A model generated the notes under the pieces. The model saw nothing but the letters and a program-made list of their open reading frames with translations. It did not search any database and was not told the origin of the DNA. Both the position numbers and the translations under genes were made by a program. This document shows, piece after piece, positions 18,001 to 25,881 of a stretch of DNA of 64,000 nt. This DNA is from Rhodobacteraceae bacterium D3-12. Lineage in GTDB: Bacteria; Pseudomonadota; Alphaproteobacteria; Rhodobacterales; Rhodobacteraceae. How positions within the stretch are numbered: position 1 is the first letter of the stretch; every line of letters starts with the position of its first letter. The stretch is from assembly GCA_025916135.1 (NCBI GenBank), contig CP104793.1, forward strand, positions 2,170,001 through 2,234,000, given 5' to 3'.

Positions 18001-19648
18001 CGGGGGTGTAGACCGGGTTGCCCGAGGTCGGGTCAATTGCAACGGTGCCGTTGGTGCCCTCGGTTGTGTCGGTCACGGTGAAGCCGTCGCCTTCGGGGTC
18101 GGTGTCGTTGGCGAGAACCGCCACTTCAACCGGATCGCCCGCGTCGGTGCTGGCCGTGTCATCCACTGCGTCAACCGAGTTCGGCTCGTCCACTGTTACA
18201 GTCACGGTCGCCGTGTCGGTTGCGCCGTTGTCGTCGGTGATCGTGTAAGTGAACGTGTCCGTGCCGGTGAAGCCAGCTTCGGGCGTGTAGACCGGGTTGC
18301 CCGAGGTTGGGTCAATTGCAACGGTACCGTTGGTGCCGTCGGTTGTGTCGGTCACGGTGAAGCCGTCGCCTTCGGGGTCGGTGTCGTTGGCGAGAACCGC
18401 CACTTCAACCGGATCGCCCGCGTCGGTGCTGGCCGTGTCATCCACAGCGTCAACCGAGTTCGGCTCGTCCACGGTGACAGTCACAGTCGCGGTATCGGTC
18501 GCGCCGTTGTCGTCAGTGATCGTGTAGGTGAACGTGTCCGTGCCGGTGAAGCCAGCTTCGGGCGTGTAGACCGGGTTGCCCGAGGTCGGGTCAATTGCAA
18601 CGGTGCCGTTGGTGCCGTCGGTTGTGTCGGTCACGGTGAAGCCGTCGCCTTCGGGGTCGGTGTCGTTGGCGAGAACCGCCACTTCAACCGGATCGCCCGC
18701 ATCGGTGCTGGCCGTGTCATCCACTGCGTCAACCGAGTTTGGCTCGTCCACTGTTACAGTCACGGTCGCCGTGTCGGTGTTTCCGTCCGGATCCGCGACC
18801 GTATAGGTGAAGGTGTCGGTGCCGGTGAAGCCTGCGTCGGGCGTGTAGAGCGGGTTACCGGTGGTCGGGTCGATGGTGACGCTGCCGTTGGTGCCGTCTG
18901 TCGTTTCCGTGATGGTCAGGGTTTGATCTTGCGGATCGGTGTCATTGGCCAGAACGTCAACCACAACAGGCGAAAGCGTGTCGGTTTCGGCTGTGTCGTC
19001 CATTGCGTCCGGGTCTTCGGGCATGGCTTCGGTGGTCGAGAAGTGGATGTCGGAGACAAGCACGCGCTGGTCGCCTTCGCCGCCGTTTTCATAGTCGATC
19101 TCGATGCGCGACACGGGGCCATCAATGCTGACCAGGACCGAGCCTGCGCCGTCTGTCGGGCTGAGGCCTGTGGAGTCGCCTTCAACGCCGTTGGGGCCGT
19201 CTGCTGTGGTGGCAGAGCCGAGGGTGAGCGAGACCGGAACTTCGTTGCCGTCGGCGTCGTAGCCACGCACGGACAGCATGTCGATGTGGTCACCGCTGAC
19301 TTCGCCGGTGTCATCGGGGCCTGCGTCGATGTCATTGATGCGGAAGGTCACATTCTGGACCGCGTCGCCATATTGATCATCGGAAGCCGCAAAGTTGATC
19401 GTGGTGGTCGACGTGTCATCAACCCCGCCTTCGCCGCCTTCGCCAAAGAGCTTGAGGAAGGAGTTCGGATCGAAATCCTCACCTGCGCCGACATACCCAT
19501 CGGCATTGAAGGTGAAGGCTTGGGCGCCTTCGTCTTCGACGTTGAAATCTACGGTGACTTCGACACCACCGGTGTCAACCGTCTGGGACGCACCAAAGTC
19601 GGTGCCATACGCACCAAAAAGTCCCCAATCAAGGATAAGATCAGCCAT
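15011..19648 (-). CDS. Large surface or secreted RTX protein with Ig-like repeats and C-terminal Hint domain
   Basis: 1545 residues. Order: a unique beta-rich N-terminal region (1-210); one divergent and six almost identical 93-residue Ig/VCBS-like repeats (about 210-860), each with the DDTASTD, VLANDTDPEGD and GFTGTDTFTYTITDDNG segments; RTX nonapeptide repeats of GGxGxDxx type (about 880-1290) for calcium binding; and a Hint domain starting at C1353 (VPCFTPGTAIATPKG) with a SPQHRML segment. No N-terminal signal peptide is seen, as expected for type I secretion. The Hint domain is a self-processing fold related to inteins and hedgehog, found at the C-terminus of many Rhodobacteraceae RTX proteins. 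Adhesin or matrix roles are inference. No type I exporter is encoded nearby. Confidence 0.9.
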   Translation of the reverse strand: MADLILDWGLFGAYGTDFGASQTVDTGGVEVTVDFNVEDEGAQAFTFNADGYVGAGEDFDPNSFLKLFGEGGEGGVDDTSTTTINFAASDDQYGDAVQNVTFRINDIDAGPDDTGEVSGDHIDMLSVRGYDADGNEVPVSLTLGSATTADGPNGVEGDSTGLSPTDGAGSVLVSIDGPVSRIEIDYENGGEGDQRVLVSDIHFSTTEAMPEDPDAMDDTAETDTLSPVVVDVLANDTDPQDQTLTITETTDGTNGSVTIDPTTGNPLYTPDAGFTGTDTFTYTVADPDGNTDTATVTVTVDEPNSVDAVDDTASTDAGDPVEVAVLANDTDPEGDGFTVTDTTDGTNGTVAIDPTSGNPVYTPEAGFTGTDTFTYTITDDNGATDTATVTVTVDEPNSVDAVDDTASTDAGDPVEVAVLANDTDPEGDGFTVTDTTDGTNGTVAIDPTSGNPVYTPEAGFTGTDTFTYTITDDNGATDTATVTVTVDEPNSVDAVDDTASTDAGDPVEVAVLANDTDPEGDGFTVTDTTEGTNGTVAIDPTSGNPVYTPEAGFTGTDTFTYTITDDNGATDTATVTVTVDEPNSVDAVDDTASTDAGDPVEVAVLANDTDPEGDGFTVTDTTDGTNGTVAIDPTSGNPVYTPEAGFTGTDTFTYTITDDNGATDTATVTVTVGEPNSVDAVDDTASTDAGDPVEVAVLANDTDPEGDGFTVTDTTDGTNGTVAIDPTSGNPVYTPEAGFTGTDTFTYTITDDNGATDTATVTVTVGEPNSVDAVDDTASTDAGDPVEVAVLANDTDPEGDGFTVTDTTDGTNGTVAIDPTSGNPVYTPEAGFTGTDTFTYTITDDNGATDTATVTVTVGDATPPNYIVEGDEGDDYIDVNYTGDPDGDMIDNMDNMPGNPPQQDTVQANGGDDTVLAGEGDDDVNGGEGDDVLYGEEGDDIVIGEEGDDVLYGNEGSDTLFGGDGNDTAFGGDDDDVIDTSGNTPAIDVPTLPGVPVDATPGDDLDYVDGGDGNDDISTGDDSDTIEGGAGDDTINPGIDDDVVLGGDGDDLITDPQGSDDVEGGAGDDTILVGVDTFSDYVGDDPNLPIGSITSDPNPTDGMDTVDGGAGNDSIMTGDDADVIFGGTGMDTIHAGIDDDYVEGNEDDDSIIGGHGSDTIFGGAGDDWINAGDSNLLWGQEPDETDPVPTNGLDFVDGGEGNDTIFGEDDDDTLVGGAGDDLIDGGIDDDALQGGTGDDTLLGGDGDDVIEGEEGNDSIDGGAGDDTLLGGDGMDTFSNVNAGDIIDGGDGPVDDGPEDYDTLNLAGSAPTGGRFEITYTSADQQDGIVNYFDADDNDAGSLVFTEIENVVPCFTPGTAIATPKGERMVEELNEGDKIITRDNGIQEIRWIGRRALTGHELARMPNLRPILIQKGALGDNLPEHDILVSPQHRMLMTGDKAQLYFEEREVLAAAKHLTDLPGVDEVGTLGVSYVHFMFDQHEVVLSNGAWTESFQPGANVLSGLENAQRDEILTLFPDLKTAEGVEDYSAARRALKKHEARLLVR
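17073..18746 (-). repeat. Six tandem 279-bp repeats inside the RTX gene
   Basis: The CCCACGGT/TCCACTGT landmark recurs every 279 bp exactly (17073, 17352, 17631, 17910, 18189, 18468), and the repeat ends at 18746. Copies differ by only a few bases, mostly silent. A seventh, clearly diverged copy follows at about 18747-19010. Each copy encodes 93 residues. Such near-identity in a coding region points to recent duplication or gene conversion, and copy number may vary between strains. Confidence 0.95.
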
Positions 19649-20394
19649 CGCTCAAGACCCTTTCAAGCTTTCCCGGTGCTACGTTCCGGGTTTTGGCCGC
19701 GTGCGCATAACAAGCGAGCACGCAAAAATACACATCAAGCGCAACGCACAAGTTCTTCTCTCGAAAAGGTAAAGCAGGTGGCAGACGCGGGGCGTCTCCG
19801 TGTGGCAGCTTTGGTGTGTCAAAGGTCCAGCAGCGGACCGGCAAACACACCCCTTTTCGCATCAAACCGATGCACTACAGTTCAGCGGCCGCCCCGTGGC
19901 CTATAGATGCGCCCCCCAGTTCGGGCACAGCTCTTCATAGCCGTGCTGCCGTCTGGGACAAACCCAAATTTGACGGGAAAAAGGCGGACAAGTTCCCCAT
20001 TCGGCAATCCATCGCCACATTTCCGCCACAAACACACGCATGGGGTGTGTTATTGTTTCCTACTCGCTTAGCACGCAGATACGCACCCGGTGCTTTGTTT
20101 TCTTGATCGACGCGCAGGCAAGAGGCGGGGGCGTTAGGACAAGCGCCCTGCCCGACTGTTTCTTGGAGTGAAACAATAGAAGGCCGCTCAAAGTTGCCGA
20201 AAAAAAGGCACGAATGGTAAACAGACCCATTGAATTGATGACGCATCGAGCGCCAATCCGGGGAAAAGGTAGATATTGATTACATTTTTCGAGAAATATG
20301 GTGCGAATCGGGTACCAGATCGTGCCGAGATTAAGGCGCGAATGGGGCGGTTTGATTCGGCGGGCCGCGGCTAAGCGGCGATGACGCGACAGAT
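19649..20394. other. Gene-free stretch upstream of the RTX gene
   Basis: About 750 bp without a convincing gene; short open frames on both strands lack ribosome sites and recognisable sequence. It must hold the promoter of the RTX gene on the minus strand. No clear operator or RNA was recognised. Confidence 0.5.
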
Positions 20395-20426
20395 AAACAG
20401 CGCCGCGCGGGTGCGCGACGCTGTTT
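20395..20426 (-). terminator. Hairpin downstream of cluster A
   Basis: AAACAGCG (20395-20402) pairs with CGCTGTTT (20419-20426) around an inner CGCGC/GCGCG stem. It lies about 70 bp past the hpaH stop on the minus strand and is a likely end point for the hpa operon. Confidence 0.6.
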
Positions 20427-20495
20427 GAGGCGTATTGTGGCGGTGGCTGTGAGAGCAAGCGCCGGCGTATCGGGTGGGCGTGTCAGGCGGGCATA

Positions 20496-21296
20496 TCAGG
20501 CGAAGGTGATGCTGACCTCTCCGAAATCGGCGAAATCGGCATGGATGCGCGCACCGGAGGGGCATTCCACCGGGCGAATAAAGCTGCCCGAGAGGATGAT
20601 CTGCCCCGGTTCGATGCTCTGCCCGTATTGCGCCATGCGCCGTGCCAGCCAGACGACGCTTTCGACCGGATCATTGAGCACGCCCGCACCGAGGCCGGTT
20701 TCTTCGACCTCGCCATTGCGGGTGGTGATCGCGCCGACCCAGCGGAGATCAACCGCGTCGGGGGCGTGTTTTGCAGCGCCGAGGACGACACCGGCGTTGG
20801 CGGCATTGTCGCTGATCGTGTCAAAGATCACGCGGGCCTGTCCGGTGGCGGGATCGACACGCTGAATGCGGGTATCGAGGATTTCGAGCGAGGGCGCGAC
20901 ATAATCGGTGGCGGCGAGCACATCGGCGCGGGTGACATCGGCGCCGCCGAGGGGGGCTTTCATCACAAAGGCAATTTCAGCCTCGATCCGGGGTTGGATG
21001 AAACGGCCCGCGGGCACGGTGGCGCCGTTTTCAAACAGCATGTCGTCAAACAGGATGCCGCTGTCGGGGATGTCGATGTTGAGCGCATATTGCATTGCCT
21101 TGGAGGTCAGGCCGATTTTCCAGCCGATGACCTTGCGCCCCTGCCCCGCCTTGGCGGCGGCAATGGCGTTCTGGATCGCATAGGCGTCATCCATCCCCAT
21201 GTCGGGGTGGCGCAGGGTGAGCAAGCCGATTTGCGCGCCGGTCTGTTCTGCGCGCAGCAGGTCGGCGGCGGCTTGGGCGTGTTGTTCGGGGGTCAT
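20496..21296 (-). CDS. hpaH: 2-oxo-hept-4-ene-1,7-dioate hydratase
   Basis: 266 residues, MhpD/HpaH hydratase family. Family segments [14 protein letters not shown] (about 55-68), IEAEIAFV (about 103-110) and a SGSFIRP C-terminal stretch are present. It adds water to the double bond of 2-oxohept-ene-dioate in homoprotocatechuate breakdown, in the cytoplasm. Its ATG overlaps the stop of the FAH-family gene by 4 bp (ATGA), so it is the last gene of cluster A. A paralogue is encoded at 38288-39070 in cluster B. Confidence 0.88.
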   Translation of the reverse strand: MTPEQHAQAAADLLRAEQTGAQIGLLTLRHPDMGMDDAYAIQNAIAAAKAGQGRKVIGWKIGLTSKAMQYALNIDIPDSGILFDDMLFENGATVPAGRFIQPRIEAEIAFVMKAPLGGADVTRADVLAATDYVAPSLEILDTRIQRVDPATGQARVIFDTISDNAANAGVVLGAAKHAPDAVDLRWVGAITTRNGEVEETGLGAGVLNDPVESVVWLARRMAQYGQSIEPGQIILSGSFIRPVECPSGARIHADFADFGEVSITFA

Positions 21297-22144
21297 ACGA
21301 CTTCGTCCTCGATCGTGTTGCGCAGGGTGCCGATGCCGTTCACCTCGATTTCGACCACATCGCCGGGTTTGAGATATTGCGGCGGATCAAGGCGCGCGCC
21401 GGAGCCTGTGGGGGTGCCGGTGACGATGATGTCGCCCGGCTGTAGCGTCATGAAGGTCGAGATATATTCGATCTCGCGCCGGATGGGGTGCATCATGCGC
21501 GAGAGCACATCGTCCTGGCGGATCTCGCCGTTGACGCGGGTGATGATGCGGGCCTCGTCCAGCTGGGCCGGGTCGGTAAAGGGCACGAGCCACGGACCGA
21601 TGGCGCCGGAGTTGTCCCAGTTCTTGCCTTGGGTCACGTTGAATTTCGCGTGGCGCACCCAATCGCGGATCGTGCCTTCGTTACAGAGGGTTATCGCGGC
21701 GATGTGGTCATAGGCGTCGGCTTGCGAAATGCGGCGTCCGCCCTTGCCGATGACGATCGCGACCTCGCCTTCGTAGTCGAGCGTGTGGTTTTCCGGCGGG
21801 CGGATCAGCGGGCGGTCATGGCCAGTGAAGCCGCTGGCAAAGCGCGGGAAGAGCGACATGTATTTGGGTTGCTCGGAGCCGTCTTTGTATTCGGCGTTGC
21901 GGTCGGGAAAGTTGACCCCGACGCAGAGGATACGGCGGGCGTTGGGCAGGACCATTTCGTATTGGAAATCGGTATGGGTGACGGGTTTATCCGCTGCCGC
22001 CGCGAGTTGGTCGAGGCCACCGGCCTGTACCGCATCAAGCAGCGTGGGCCATTGCGGGAAATCGGCGTTGAGGGCGATCATGCCCGCGTCGGTGACAGCG
22101 CCATAGAGAGTCTCGCCTTGCGACGAAAAGGTTGCGAAACGCAT
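21293..22144 (-). CDS. Fumarylacetoacetate hydrolase-family enzyme, probable HpaG-type decarboxylase/isomerase
   Basis: 283 residues from the second of two close ATGs (22144), chosen because the strong AAGGAGG site lies 7 bp upstream of it but only 1 bp from the first. The FAH-fold metal site is visible: DYEGEVAIVIGKGG with the acidic ligands, then a GPW segment and VTGTPTGSGARL. In the homoprotocatechuate pathway HpaG proteins of this fold decarboxylate 5-oxopent-3-ene-1,2,5-tricarboxylate and isomerise the product. E. coli HpaG is a fused double-domain protein, whereas this one is single. Acylpyruvate hydrolase is the main alternative; context favours HpaG. Confidence 0.75.
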   Translation of the reverse strand: MRFATFSSQGETLYGAVTDAGMIALNADFPQWPTLLDAVQAGGLDQLAAAADKPVTHTDFQYEMVLPNARRILCVGVNFPDRNAEYKDGSEQPKYMSLFPRFASGFTGHDRPLIRPPENHTLDYEGEVAIVIGKGGRRISQADAYDHIAAITLCNEGTIRDWVRHAKFNVTQGKNWDNSGAIGPWLVPFTDPAQLDEARIITRVNGEIRQDDVLSRMMHPIRREIEYISTFMTLQPGDIIVTGTPTGSGARLDPPQYLKPGDVVEIEVNGIGTLRNTIEDEVV

Positions 22145-22179
22145 GTTCATGCCTCCTTGGGCAGTGTTGAAATCAAGGC

Positions 22180-23163
22180 TTAGGGTGCGATGATCGGGCT
22201 GGCTTCGATCTCGGAGTCTTTGGTGTCGACGCCGATGAATTTGCTGCCGTGTTTGAACCAGCTTTCCGGTGCGGGCGCGCCCCAGAGGGTTTGGCGTTGC
22301 GGGTCCTGAAGGTCCCATTTGATCGGTTCGAGATCGGGGTCAACGGTTTGATAATCCGAGCAATAAATCTCGATCCGGTGGCCATCAGGGTCAAGGATAT
22401 AGAGGAAGAAGGCATTGGAGATGCCGTGCCGTCCGGGGCCGCGTTCGATGTTGGAGACATAGCCCGTTGTCGCCATCAGATCGAGCAGGTCGATGATGTT
22501 GAGCGGGGTCGGCACCCAGAAGGCAACGTGGTGCATTCGCGGGCCGGTGCCGTTGGTGAAGGCCATATCATGCACCCCACCCTTGCGGTGCATCCATGCG
22601 GCCCAGAGTTTCTTGCTAACTTCGTCCTCGGTGTATTCCGTCACCCGGAAGCCGAAGTCGCTGTAGAAGGCCACCGAGGCATCGACATCGTGGCTAAAGC
22701 AATTGAAGTGGTCGATCCTGAGCGGTTTCACCCCGCGATAGAGCGCGTATTTCTGATGGATCGGGTCGAGGCGGTCCATCTTGTGATAGAACTCGAGCGG
22801 GATGCCCATGTTATCGGAGGTCAGCAGCGTACGCCCCTGATACGCGCGTTCGACCCATTCTGTCGGGCGGCCCTTGGCGCGGAAATAGCTTTCGGCCTTG
22901 TCGAGATCGGCCTCGTCAAAGGTTTTGAAGCCCATGACTTCGACCGTGCCGGGGTGATCCGATTTTTGCAGGATGATGCAGTGATGGCCGCGCTCTTCCA
23001 TGGCGCGCAGGTAGATGTGGCTGTCGCTTTCATCCGTTACCTGAAGGCCGAGGATGTCGGTGTAGAACGTCCGCGACGCGGCGAGATCCTTGACGTTCAG
23101 GCAAACGTGGCTGAGCCGGATGGTGTTGAAATCGGGATAGAGGTTTGGGGCGGGAATGGGCAT
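22180..23163 (-). CDS. Homoprotocatechuate 2,3-dioxygenase, type I (VOC fold)
   Basis: 327 residues made of two vicinal-oxygen-chelate modules. The iron ligands of the C-terminal module are in place: H152 (DHFNCFSHD), H211 or H212 (MHHVAFWVP) and E265 (HRIEIYCSD). They match the spacing of the Brevibacterium fuscum enzyme (H155, H214, E267). It opens the ring of 3,4-dihydroxyphenylacetate next to the hydroxyls using Fe(II) or Mn(II) and oxygen. It sits directly between an unrelated LigB-type enzyme for the same reaction and the FAH-family gene. Substrate is inferred from family and context. Confidence 0.88.
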   Translation of the reverse strand: MPIPAPNLYPDFNTIRLSHVCLNVKDLAASRTFYTDILGLQVTDESDSHIYLRAMEERGHHCIILQKSDHPGTVEVMGFKTFDEADLDKAESYFRAKGRPTEWVERAYQGRTLLTSDNMGIPLEFYHKMDRLDPIHQKYALYRGVKPLRIDHFNCFSHDVDASVAFYSDFGFRVTEYTEDEVSKKLWAAWMHRKGGVHDMAFTNGTGPRMHHVAFWVPTPLNIIDLLDLMATTGYVSNIERGPGRHGISNAFFLYILDPDGHRIEIYCSDYQTVDPDLEPIKWDLQDPQRQTLWGAPAPESWFKHGSKFIGVDTKDSEIEASPIIAP

Positions 23164-23172
23164 CGCGGCCTC

Positions 23173-24027
23173 CTATTGAACGGGGAAAATGACGTTGGTC
23201 TGGCCGGTGCCAGAGGATGGGAAATAGTCGGTCACGACTTCGCATTTCGCATCATAGCTGTCCCAGCCGAGCGCGCCGTAAAGCATCGCCGTGTCGTGCA
23301 TCGCGCCTTCGCCACAGCAATGTTCGGCGTATTCGGGCAGCATTTTGAGGAAGGTGGCGTGATCGCCGTTCTTCCACATCTCGAGCACATGCAGGTCCAT
23401 TTGGCGGTTGAACTCGGAACTGATGGTGAAGGTGCCGTTGTTGGCGGCGTAATCCTTGTTCGGCCAGATTTTATGCGAGAGCGAGCCGGAGGCGACGAGC
23501 AGCACCTTGTTGTCAGACGCCTCGATCGCGGCGCGGATGGCTTCGCCGACGATGCGGCTTTCGTCGTGGTCATGCACGGTGCACCATGCGGCGACGGAGA
23601 CGACCTTCATCTCGTGAGCGCGGCTCATGAAGCGCATCGGCACGAGCGAGCCATACTCAAGTTCGAGACTGTCGAGGTGATGCGCCAGCGTATAGGCCCC
23701 GCGATCGGTCGCTTCTTTGGCGATGGCATCGCCCAGCTCTGGGTTGCCCTCGTATTCATAGGGCATGTTCTGGATGAATTGCGGGAATTCATTCGAGGTG
23801 AACAGCCCCTCAAAGCGGCTGTTGGCGTTGATGTGAAAGCCCGCGTTGATGACCCAGTGGGTGTCGCAGATGACCACGGTATCGGCGCCCAGCTCCTTGG
23901 CGTGGCGGGCGATTTCGAAATGCCCGTCGATGGCGGCCTGACGTTTGCCTTTGACCGGGCCTTCCTGTTCGGACATCAGCATGGTCGGCACATGGGTGCA
24001 TTTTGCGGCGAGGACGATCTCTCCCAT
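23173..24027 (-). CDS. hpaD: LigB-type extradiol dioxygenase, probable 3,4-dihydroxyphenylacetate 2,3-dioxygenase
   Basis: 284 residues, the length of E. coli HpaD (HpcB). The LigB-family metal residues are visible in KCTHVPTML (His near 12) and CDTHWV (His near 57), with GEGAMHDTAMLYGALGW near the C-terminus. It catalyses extradiol cleavage of homoprotocatechuate to the muconic semialdehyde. The start overlaps the hpaE stop by one base (TGATG). A second, structurally unrelated dioxygenase for the same step follows 9 bp downstream, so one may act on a related catechol. Confidence 0.85.
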   Translation of the reverse strand: MGEIVLAAKCTHVPTMLMSEQEGPVKGKRQAAIDGHFEIARHAKELGADTVVICDTHWVINAGFHINANSRFEGLFTSNEFPQFIQNMPYEYEGNPELGDAIAKEATDRGAYTLAHHLDSLELEYGSLVPMRFMSRAHEMKVVSVAAWCTVHDHDESRIVGEAIRAAIEASDNKVLLVASGSLSHKIWPNKDYAANNGTFTISSEFNRQMDLHVLEMWKNGDHATFLKMLPEYAEHCCGEGAMHDTAMLYGALGWDSYDAKCEVVTDYFPSSGTGQTNVIFPVQ

Positions 24028-25575
24028 CAGCTTGCTCCCTTGGTTGCGCTATCGCTTTGCGGCGTGAGCGCGCCCAGTTTGGTGATCTTGTGCTGACCGA
24101 GAGCGAAACCGATGTGTTTCTGCTCCATGTAGAATTCAAACGACCAATCGCCGCCGTCGCGCCCGATGCCGCTGGCTTTGACACCGCCGAAGGGGGTTGG
24201 CAGGTGGCGGACGTTTTCGGAGTTGACCCAGATCATCCCTGCTTCGAGCTTGTCCGTGAAGCGCAGGGCGCGGGTCAGATCGTTGGTCCAGACATAGCCC
24301 GTGAGCCCGTAGGGAATGTCATTGGCGATCTGAAGCGCTTCTTCTTCGGTGCTGAACGGGATCGAGGTCAGGACCGGGCCGAAGATCTCTTCCTGAGCGA
24401 TGCGCATGTCGTTGGTGGCGCCGGTAAAGAGCGTGGGCCGCACGAAATAGCCCGCGTCGCCCACCGTAACGCCGCCCGCAGCGACGGTTGCGCCGTCTTC
24501 GCGGGCGATGTCGAAATAGCTGGTGACCTTGTTAAAGTGTTCTTCGGTCACAAGCGGGCCGATTTCGGTGGCCGGGTCAAGAGGGTGGCCGACCTTGATA
24601 TTGTTGACCCGTTCGATGAGCTTCGCTTCAAACTCTTCGCGGATCGTGTCCTGCACCAGCAGGCGCGAAGACGAGGTGCAGCGTTCGCCGTTGATCGAGT
24701 AGATCATGAAGATCGCGGCATCGAGGGCGCGGTCGAGATCGGCGTCATCAAACACGATGACCGGGTTTTTGCCGCCAAGTTCCAGATGGTTACGCTTGAG
24801 CGTATCCGCGCCCTGTTTGGTGATCAGGCTGCCCGTGCGGCTTTCGCCGACAAAGGCGATGGCCTTGATCTTGGGGTGTTCGCAAAGCGCCTTGCCCGCG
24901 CCTTCGCCAAAGCCGTTGACGGTGTTGAGCACGCCCGGCGGCAAGCCCGCCTCTTCGGCGATTTCCACCAGCAAACGCGCCGTCAGCGGCGAGGCTTCGG
25001 CCGGTTTATGAACCACGGTGCAACCTGCGGCGAGCGCCGGGGCGATTTTCCAAGTGGAGAGCATGAACGGCGTGTTCCACGGGGTGATGACGCCAACCGG
25101 GCCAATCGGCACGCGTGTCGTGACATTCATCAGGGTCGGTGATTTCAGGTGCTGGCCATCGCGGGCCTGCACCACCTGATCGGCGAAATAACGGAAGTTT
25201 TCGGCCCCGCGCAGGGCGGCTTTGGACATGAACTTATAGGCTTGGCCCGTGTCCCAGCATTCGCAGAGCGCAATCTCTTCGGCGCGTGCTTCGATCCCTT
25301 CGGCAATGCGGATCAGGGACCTTTTTACGCGCGAGCGCGGGCATGTCGCGCCATGCGGCAAAGGCGTCATGGGCGGCATTGGCGGCGGCGTCGATGTCGC
25401 TGGCGTCGCCATGGGCCACATCGCAGATCACGCTATTGTCGACCGGGGAAGTTGATTGAAACACGCCAGCTGCGCCGGGCGTGTCCTGTCCGGCAATGCG
25501 GTTTTGGATGCCGGTTTTACGGAAGCGGCCAAGGTAGCCGTCGAGTTTTGCGATATTGTCGTCGAGCACAGTCAT
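24027..25575 (-). pseudogene. hpaE: 5-carboxymethyl-2-hydroxymuconate semialdehyde dehydrogenase, frameshifted
   Basis: The N-terminus from the ATG at 25575 (MTVLDDNIAKLDGYLGR...) reads in one frame to ALARKKV, and the remainder (LIRIAEGIEARAEEIAL...) is in another frame. Removing one base from GGG at 25316-25318 restores a 515-residue aldehyde dehydrogenase with catalytic Glu in HLELGGKNP and Cys in NGERCTSSS. The family oxidises the ring-cleavage semialdehyde with NAD. It is the first gene of cluster A, with the hpaD start overlapping its stop. The lesion lies beside a TTTTT run, so an assembly indel is as likely as a real mutation; as written, the gene cannot make the full protein. Confidence 0.85.
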
Positions 25576-25881
25576 GTGGGGCCCTCCAAATGCACTTTTT
25601 CGGAGGCAGGCCCCGCGTGAAGCCAACACTTTCGGAGCCGCGCATTGGGTGAAAATGCGGTGGCGTCCTCTCCTCCTGATCCATAGCACAATAGCGTATG
25701 GCGATCTCGATTGCAATATACTTAACATATTAACTATCTCGATTTTGCGATGGCTGGCGGGATTGCGAGCAAACGGTTGAAATTGCCGGATTTGCCGAAG
25801 CGTGGCGCGTCACGCCTTCGTGATCATGGCGGGTGTCATCAGCACTAGACGACCGGTCTATTACTGCTTAGGTGACGCTTT
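25576..25881. promoter_or_regulatory. Divergent promoter region between hpaE and the TetR gene
   Basis: About 300 bp with no gene. An AT-rich core at 25700-25750 carries two direct copies of ATCTCGATT (25704-25712 and 25736-25744), 32 bp apart, about three helix turns. The spacing would suit a dimeric activator or repressor of the hpa operon, but no hpaR or hpaA gene is in the window. The TetR operator candidate is at the right end. Confidence 0.4.
25846..25860. promoter_or_regulatory. Candidate TetR-family operator
   Basis: TAGACGACCGGTCTA has perfect 5-bp arms (TAGAC/GTCTA) and resembles the TAGACC-GGTCTA boxes of NemR-like repressors. It lies 22 bp before the TetR start, suggesting autoregulation of the regulator and the oxidoreductase gene that follows. 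Confidence 0.6.

Noticed and set aside
17181-18806. Six identical 76-codon plus-strand frames every 279 bp
   Set aside because: They are the antisense of the Ig-like repeats and arise from the DNA repeat, not from separate genes.
22249-24096. 615-codon plus-strand frame opposite the two dioxygenase genes
   Set aside because: Antisense shadow of clear dioxygenase genes; no ribosome site or family features.
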